Part shown: piece by piece, positions 58,820-64,000 of the stretch
Layout: each line of letters starts with the position of its first letter
Position numbering within the stretch: position 1 is the stretch's first letter
Assembly: GCF_026341275.1 (NCBI RefSeq)
Contig: NZ_JAIFZO010000001.1
Coordinates: 620,761 to 684,760, forward strand
DNA length: 64,000 nt
From: Streptomyces ortus
Lineage (GTDB): Bacteria; Actinomycetota; Actinomycetes; Streptomycetales; Streptomycetaceae
Reading direction: 5' to 3'
Position numbers and translations under genes: made by a program
Notes under the pieces: generated by a model
Databases searched by the model: none
Seen by the model: only the letters and a program-made list of their open reading frames with translations
What the model was told of the DNA's origin: nothing

Positions 58820-60403
58820 ATGCCCGACATCCATCACCCGGGACGGCGCTCCGTCCTTGCCGCGGCAGCCGCGGGCAGCGCGTCGCTGGGTGCGTCCTGG
58901 CTGCTCACCGGCTGTACGGGCGCCTCGGCCGCCCCCGCGCTGCCCAGGGGCGCGCAGCAGGGCACCCCCGATCGCGGCGGCACGCTCCGCATCGCCAGGC
59001 CGCCCGCCTCCGAGGCCGAGACCCTCGACCCGGCGAGCGCCCTGTCCGCGTACGAATACCTCGGCGCCCTCTACAACCGGCTGGTCCGCATCGGCGCGAA
59101 CGGCGAACTCGCCCCCGACCTCGCCGAGTCCTGGGAACCGGATTCCAAGGCCCGCACCTGGACCTTCCGCCTCCGCAAGGGCGTCGCCTTCCACGACGGC
59201 CACGCACTCACCTCCGCCGACGCCGCGTACACCCTGCGCCACATCCTCGACAAGGCGACGGCGTCCCCGCAGGCCGCCGTCCTCGCCCCGCTCGTCGACC
59301 CGGCGAAGCTGCGCACCCCCGACGCCCACACGCTCGTCGTCCCGCTGAAGACCCCGAACGCGGAATTCCCGAGTCTGCTCACGCACTACAACTGCTACGT
59401 CATCCCCGACGGCAGCGCCCGCGGCATCGGCCGCACCGGCATCGGCACGGGCCCCTTCAAGCTGGAGTCCTTCGCCCCCGCGGGCCCCGGCCGGATCACC
59501 GCTTTCACCGACCACTGGGCGGGCCGCCCGGTCCTGGACGCCATCGACTTCTACTCCGTCGCCGACATGTCGGCCCGATCGAACGCCCTGCTCGCGGGCC
59601 AGGTCGACCTCCTCTCGCAGACCAACCTGGACTTCGCGACCGCCCGGGTCGTCGCCGCCTCCGACCGCGCGACGATCGCCCGCGTCGAGAACGCCCAGTG
59701 GTACGTGCTGCCGATGCTCACCACGGAGAAGCCCTTCACCGACGTACGCGTCCGGCAGGCCATGAAGCTGGCCTACGACCCCGAGCACGTGGTGAAGGTC
59801 GCCCTGCAGGGCGCGGGCACCCCAGGCTGGGACAACCCCGTACCGCCGAGCGACCCGGCCCACCTCGCCGCACACCCGAAGCACGACCCGGAACAGGCCA
59901 GGCACCTGCTGAAGAAGGCCGGCCACGAGGGCCTGACGGTCGACCTGTACACCTCCTCGTACGACCCGGTCTTCACGCCCATGGCCCTCGCCTACCAGGA
60001 CTCGGCCCGGCGGGCCGGGATCCGTGTCCGGGTGAAGACGGCCGCGGCGGACTCGTACTACACGCAGATCTGGATGAAGAAGCCGCTCATGGCCACCTAC
60101 TGGTACACCGGCAGACCCGTCGACCAGCTGTTCACGCAGGTCTTCCGCGGCGGCTCCTCCTACAACGAGACCGCCTGGTCGGACAAGGCGTTCGACGCGC
60201 TGCTCGACCGGGCCCGGCAGGAGACCGACGACGAGCGGCGGCGCGAACTGTACGGCGAGGCCCAGACCTTCGTCGTCGAGAAGGGCGGGGCGATGACCCC
60301 GATGTTCGCCGACCGGCTCGTCGGCATCTCGCGCAAGGTACGCGGCTACGCCGAGCACGGCTTCGAGTTCGACTACCTCGGCATCGGCCTGAAGGGAGCC
60401 TGA
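58820..60403 (+). CDS. Peptide/nickel ABC transporter substrate-binding lipoprotein (SBP family 5)
   Basis: A 527-residue lipoprotein with Tat-type signal (GRRSVLAAAAAGSASLGASW) and lipobox LLTGC. The mature domain is a family 5 solute-binding fold: LRIARPPASEAETLDPASAL, LAESWEPDSKARTWTFRLRK, GVAFHDGHALTSADAAYTLR, VDLLSQTNLDFATARVVAAS. Binds a dipeptide, oligopeptide or related cation; which cannot be said. It heads a four-gene importer operon. ATG ten bases after GAGAGGGA. Confidence 0.92.
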   Translation: MPDIHHPGRRSVLAAAAAGSASLGASWLLTGCTGASAAPALPRGAQQGTPDRGGTLRIARPPASEAETLDPASALSAYEYLGALYNRLVRIGANGELAPDLAESWEPDSKARTWTFRLRKGVAFHDGHALTSADAAYTLRHILDKATASPQAAVLAPLVDPAKLRTPDAHTLVVPLKTPNAEFPSLLTHYNCYVIPDGSARGIGRTGIGTGPFKLESFAPAGPGRITAFTDHWAGRPVLDAIDFYSVADMSARSNALLAGQVDLLSQTNLDFATARVVAASDRATIARVENAQWYVLPMLTTEKPFTDVRVRQAMKLAYDPEHVVKVALQGAGTPGWDNPVPPSDPAHLAAHPKHDPEQARHLLKKAGHEGLTVDLYTSSYDPVFTPMALAYQDSARRAGIRVRVKTAAADSYYTQIWMKKPLMATYWYTGRPVDQLFTQVFRGGSSYNETAWSDKAFDALLDRARQETDDERRRELYGEAQTFVVEKGGAMTPMFADRLVGISRKVRGYAEHGFEFDYLGIGLKGA

Positions 60404-60405
60404 CC

Positions 60406-61362
60406 ATGCTCTCCTTCATCGCCCGCCGCGTCCTCGCCGCCCTCGGCACGCTCGTCCTCTCCTCCGTCCTGGTCTTCCTCGCCGTCCAGGCCCTGCCCGG
60501 CGACGTCGCCACCCAGGTCCTCGGCAAGGACGCCACCCCCGACGCGGTCGCCGCCCTGCGCGAGAAACTGAGACTCGACCAGCCGGCCTGGGAGCGGTAC
60601 GCCGACTGGATCGGCGGCGCCCTGCACGGCGACTTCGGGCTCTCCCTCGTCTCCGGCAAGGCGGTCGGCTCCGAAGTCGCCATGTACCTCGGCAACTCGG
60701 CGCTCATCGCCCTGGTGACGGTCCTGTTCGCCGTCACCGGATCGATCGTCCTCGGCATCCTCGCCGGCCTGTACCGCGACCGCTGGCCGGACCACCTCAT
60801 CTCCACGGTCGGCCTGGTCGGCATGAGCGTCCCCGAGTTCGTCGTCGCCACTGTGCTCGTCCTCTGCTTCTCGGTCGCCCTCCCGTGGTTCCCCGCGGTC
60901 GTCCTGTACGGCCCCGAGGCGAGCGTCGGCCAACTCATGCCCGCCGTCTGGCTGCCCGCCCTCGCCCTCGCGATCGTCATGGCCGCGTACATCGTCCGGA
61001 TGGCCCGTACCTCGGTCATCGACGTCATGGCGAGCGAGTACGTCACCACGGCCCGCCTCAAGGGCCTGTCCACGTGGCGGGTCGTCACCCGGCACGCACT
61101 GCCGAGCGCACTGCTGCCGACCCTGCACGTCATCGCCCTGAACGTCGCCTGGCTCGCGGGCGGCGTCGCCGTCGTCGAGAACGTCTTCAACTACCCCGGC
61201 ATCGGAAAGCTGATGCTCGCCTCCGTCCAGAACCGGGACCTGCCCGTCATCCAGGCCATCGCCCTGATCAGCGCGGTCGTGTACGTCGTCTGCAACCTGG
61301 CCGCCGACCTCGGCGCCATGGCCCTCAACCCCAAGCTCCGTACGCGCGGGAGGACCCGATGA
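60406..61362 (+). CDS. Dipeptide-type ABC transporter permease (DppB-like)
   Basis: A 318-residue permease with six or more helices (FIARRVLAALGTLVLSSVLV; LVGMSVPEFVVATVLVLCFS; AVWLPALALAIVMAAYIVRM). Signature RLKGLSTWRVVTRHALPSAL is the EAA-type coupling loop, and NYPGIGKLMLASVQNRD the conserved end. The ATG begins two bases after the SBP stop codon and is directly preceded by GAAGGGAGCC. Confidence 0.93.
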   Translation: MLSFIARRVLAALGTLVLSSVLVFLAVQALPGDVATQVLGKDATPDAVAALREKLRLDQPAWERYADWIGGALHGDFGLSLVSGKAVGSEVAMYLGNSALIALVTVLFAVTGSIVLGILAGLYRDRWPDHLISTVGLVGMSVPEFVVATVLVLCFSVALPWFPAVVLYGPEASVGQLMPAVWLPALALAIVMAAYIVRMARTSVIDVMASEYVTTARLKGLSTWRVVTRHALPSALLPTLHVIALNVAWLAGGVAVVENVFNYPGIGKLMLASVQNRDLPVIQAIALISAVVYVVCNLAADLGAMALNPKLRTRGRTR

Positions 61363-62258
61363 CCACCCTCGACACCCCGGCGGACGCACCCGCGGCCCCC
61401 GCCCCACCACCGTCCGCGGCGGCCCGCGCCTGGCGCACGGTGCGCTCCTCACGGGCGGCGGCCATCGGCCTCACCATCGTCGCCGTCCACGTCCTGATCG
61501 CCCTGCTCGCACCGGTCCTCACCTCGTACGATCCCATCGCCAACAACGCGGACCAGGCGCTGCTCGGCCCCAGCGGGAGCCACTGGGCGGGCACGGACCA
61601 GTACGGCCGCGACGTGCTGGCCCGCGTCCTGTACGGCGGCCGGTACGCGATCGGTGTCTCCGTCGCCGCGACCCTCGTCACCCTGCTGATCGGCACGGTC
61701 GTCGGCTGTGCGGCGGCGCTGCGGGGCGGCTGGTTCGACGACGTGCTGGGCCGGGTCCTCGACGCCGTCCTCTCCATCCCGTCGGTGCTCGCCCTGCTGG
61801 TCGTCGTCACCGCGCTGGGCACCGGCCCCTCGGTCATCGTCCTCGCCATCGCGGTCGTGTACGTGCCCCAGGTCGTACGCGTCGTCCGGGGCGCCGCCCT
61901 CGCGGTGGCGCCCGCCGACTACGTGACCGCGGCACGGGCCAGAGGCGAGAGCACCTGGGCGATCCTGCGCCGCGAGATCCTGCCGAACATCACCGACGTG
62001 GTGTGCGTCGAGTTCGCCATGCGGGCCTCCTGGGTCGTCCTGCTGATCTCGTCGCTGTCCTTCCTCGGCTTCGGCGCCGACCCGCCGACGCCCGACTGGG
62101 GCCTGATGGTGGCCGAGAACCGCACCGCCATCACCGTCGTCCCGATGGCGAGCCTCGCACCGATCATCGCCCTGGCCACACTCGTGGTGGGGCTCAACCT
62201 CGCGGCCGACGGCTTCTCCAAGGCATGGGGCGTCGACCGGATCAGGGAGGGGTCCTGA
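61359..62258 (+). CDS. Dipeptide-type ABC transporter permease (DppC-like)
   Basis: A 299-residue permease with cytoplasmic Ala/Pro-rich N-terminus and N-terminal OppC-type domain (RAAAIGLTIVAVHVLIALLA; HWAGTDQYGRDVLARVLYGG). The helices contain VTAARARGESTWAILRREIL, the coupling loop, and SLSFLGFGADPPTPDWGLMV, the conserved DppC end. ATGA overlap with the upstream permease. Confidence 0.94.
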   Translation: MTTLDTPADAPAAPAPPPSAAARAWRTVRSSRAAAIGLTIVAVHVLIALLAPVLTSYDPIANNADQALLGPSGSHWAGTDQYGRDVLARVLYGGRYAIGVSVAATLVTLLIGTVVGCAAALRGGWFDDVLGRVLDAVLSIPSVLALLVVVTALGTGPSVIVLAIAVVYVPQVVRVVRGAALAVAPADYVTAARARGESTWAILRREILPNITDVVCVEFAMRASWVVLLISSLSFLGFGADPPTPDWGLMVAENRTAITVVPMASLAPIIALATLVVGLNLAADGFSKAWGVDRIREGS

Positions 62259-64000
62259 TGACCGCCGCAGCCGTCGCCGTTCCGGTGACATCGTCACTGG
62301 TGTCCGTGAACTCGCTGTCCGTGGCCTACCGTTCGGGCGGCCGTGACGTGCCCGTGGTGCGCGAGATGTCCCTGGAGGTGCGGCCGGGGCAGACCCTCGC
62401 CCTGGTCGGCGAGTCGGGAAGCGGCAAGTCCACCGTCGCGGCCACCCTGCTCGGGCATCTGCGGCACGGCTCGCGGGTGACGGGCGGCTCGGTGCACGTC
62501 GCCGGCGCCGACGTGTTCGCCCTGTCCGCCCGGGAGCTGAGACGGCTGCGGGGCGGCACCGTCGCCATGGTCGCGCAGAACGCGGGCCACGCCCTGACCC
62601 CCTCCATGCGCATCGGACGCCAGATCGCCGAGGCGGGCGGTGACGTACCCGTGGTGGACCTCCTCGAACAGGTCCGGCTGCCCCGCCCCGCCGAACTCGC
62701 CCGGCGCTACCCGCACGAACTCTCCGGCGGCCAGCAGCAGCGCGTCGCCATCGCCATGGCCATCGCGGCCCGCCCCCAGGTCCTCGTCCTCGACGAGCCG
62801 ACGACCGGACTCGACGTCGTCACCCAGCGCGGTGTTCTCGACCTGATCGGCGCTCTGCGGGACGAACTCGGCCTGTCCGCCGTCCTGGTGAGCCACGACC
62901 TCGGAGTGGTCGCGCACATGGCCGACGAGGTGGTGGTGCTCAGATCCGGCCGGATCGTGGAGACCGCTCCGACGGGACGGCTCTTCGCGAAGCCCCAGGA
63001 CCCGTACACCAGACGCCTGTTGGCGAGCGTGCCGCGGCTGGACGACGAGGGTCTCGCGCGGGTGGGGGAGAAGGGTGAGCGAGAGGTGCGGCCGAGGGCG
63101 GTGATCCCCGCGGAGGCTCCCGTGGCCGTGGCCGCGCGGGACGTGGTGATCGACTACGGGTCCAGTCGCGCTGTGGACGGTGTCTCCTTCGACGTCCGGC
63201 GCGGTGAAGTCCTCGCGCTGGTCGGGGAGTCGGGGAGCGGGAAGTCCACGCTCGCCTGGGCGCTGGCGGGGCTGCGTATGCCGTCCGGCGGCACCATGAC
63301 GCACGGCTCGGGCGACGAATCCGGTGACCTCGCCCGGCCGGCCGGGAAACGGCCGTCGGCGCTGCGGCGGCGGGTTCAGCTCGTCTTCCAGAACGCCGAC
63401 ACCTCCCTCAACCCGCGCCGGTCCGTGGGGGACGCGGTGCGGCGGCCGTTGCGGTTCTTCGGCACGACGGACTCGCGTGCAGAGACCGCCGCGCGCGCCC
63501 GGCAGCTCATCTCCGACGTACGACTGGACCCCGCCCTCGCGGAGCGGCTGCCCGCGCAGCTCTCCGGCGGGCAGCGGCAGCGGATCGGGATCGCGCGGGC
63601 GCTCGCGGGCGAACCGGACGTACTGATCGCGGACGAGATCACGACGGCCCTCGACGTGTCCGTGCAGGCCGACGTGTTGCGCCTGCTCGACGATCTGCGG
63701 CGGGAGTGGGAGCTGGCGTGTCTGTTCATCAGCCACGACCTGGCCGTGGTGCGGGGGATCGCGGACCGGGTGGTCGTGCTGTGGCGGGGGGTGGTGGTCG
63801 AGGAGGGGCCGACGGAGTCGGTCTTCGCCTCGCCCGGGCATCCGTACACGCGGCAGTTGATGGCGGCCGTTCTGGAACCTGATCCGGGGGTGCGGTCCTC
63901 GGTGGACCCTGGCCCGGAGTGGGTGGACGCGGTGGAGGGGGGCGACCCGTGGGTGGCTCCCGGCGGAGAGCACCGGGTGCGGAAATGGCGGGCGGCGGGG
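62258..64000 (+). CDS. Fused DppD-DppF type ATPase (two nucleotide-binding domains), cut by window edge
   Basis: At least 581 residues, open to the right edge. First ATPase (about 15-260): Walker A VGESGSGKSTVAATLLGHLR, signature LSGGQQQRVAIAMAIA, Walker B VLVLDEPTTGLDVVTQRG, then the OppD-type KPQDPYTRRLLASVP. Second (about 290-550): VGESGSGKSTLAWALAGLRM, LVFQNADTSLNPRRSVGDAV, LSGGQRQRIGIARALAGEPD, VLIADEITTALDVSVQ, HPYTRQLMAAVLEP. Dpp importers usually have two ATPase genes; here both are in one chain. ATG overlaps the DppC stop and lies behind GGGAGGGG. Confidence 0.93.
   Translation, partial: MTAAAVAVPVTSSLVSVNSLSVAYRSGGRDVPVVREMSLEVRPGQTLALVGESGSGKSTVAATLLGHLRHGSRVTGGSVHVAGADVFALSARELRRLRGGTVAMVAQNAGHALTPSMRIGRQIAEAGGDVPVVDLLEQVRLPRPAELARRYPHELSGGQQQRVAIAMAIAARPQVLVLDEPTTGLDVVTQRGVLDLIGALRDELGLSAVLVSHDLGVVAHMADEVVVLRSGRIVETAPTGRLFAKPQDPYTRRLLASVPRLDDEGLARVGEKGEREVRPRAVIPAEAPVAVAARDVVIDYGSSRAVDGVSFDVRRGEVLALVGESGSGKSTLAWALAGLRMPSGGTMTHGSGDESGDLARPAGKRPSALRRRVQLVFQNADTSLNPRRSVGDAVRRPLRFFGTTDSRAETAARARQLISDVRLDPALAERLPAQLSGGQRQRIGIARALAGEPDVLIADEITTALDVSVQADVLRLLDDLRREWELACLFISHDLAVVRGIADRVVVLWRGVVVEEGPTESVFASPGHPYTRQLMAAVLEPDPGVRSSVDPGPEWVDAVEGGDPWVAPGGEHRVRKWRAAG

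Overview
The window is a stretch of a high-GC actinomycete chromosome, almost certainly Streptomyces. Support for this: strong G/C third-position bias, many GTG/TTG starts and 4-base ATGA/GTGA overlaps, a LAxTG-anchored long chaplin, a conservon (cvnABCD plus P450), a DasR-type chitinase promoter and a dispersed hairpin repeat I know from Streptomyces genomes. I see no tRNA, rRNA, CRISPR array, insertion sequence or prophage. Both edges cut genes: a PAS-PP2C phosphatase on the left and a fused dipeptide-transport ATPase on the right.

Layout. 1-9 kb: PAS-PP2C phosphatase, a decayed PI-PLC fragment, a baeRF3 protein, a secreted Tap-like peptidase, a long chaplin, an acyltransferase, GNAT enzymes and a GlsB-type membrane protein. 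9.4-10.3 kb: an ArsR-SRPBCC fusion. 10.4-17.4 kb: a tight five-gene lipid operon (FAD oxidoreductase, DUF1365, two cyclopropane-fatty-acid-synthase-type methyltransferases, DUF1295) converging on an anti-sigma/ECF sigma pair resembling RskA/SigK. 17.8-22.8 kb: a light/photorepair group (second ECF sigma, MerR-B12 photoreceptor-type regulator, DNA photolyase, SDR-DUF2867). 24.1-30.3 kb: the urea ABC transporter urtABCDE and a signal-peptide-less UrtA-like protein. 30.4-33.5 kb: MarR, aldehyde dehydrogenase and GH19 chitinase. 33.6-40.3 kb: small membrane proteins, an ATP-grasp/CocE-hydrolase/DUF3662 set, DUF5709 and a secreted PI-PLC-like protein. 40.3-44.3 kb: dienelactone hydrolase, VOC protein, adenosine deaminase and a canonical P450. 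44.4-49.0 kb: a conservon with an atypical P450. 49.3-58.5 kb: LysR/aldo-keto reductase, methyltransferase, FG-GAP protein, epoxide hydrolase, VOC protein and an ABC exporter. 58.8-64.0 kb: a dipeptide/oligopeptide ABC importer operon.

Most interesting region (10.4-22.8 kb). The promoter regions of the lipid operon and of the SigK-like gene share CCAATCC-N16-CGGAAT/CGGATT, each about 30-40 bases before the start codon. This suggests that the sigma factor drives both itself and the operon. Gene content matches, as I recall it, the M. tuberculosis Rv0449c-Rv0444c (ufaA1/sigK/rskA) locus, with an extra methyltransferase and with sigK-rskA inverted. Next to it, the B12/MerR regulator has a leaderless start behind a TATAGT box and two GCGTCG repeats spaced 11 bases; a near-identical 17-base copy lies in a gene-free gap 760 bases away. 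Together these suggest a membrane-lipid and photodamage response island.
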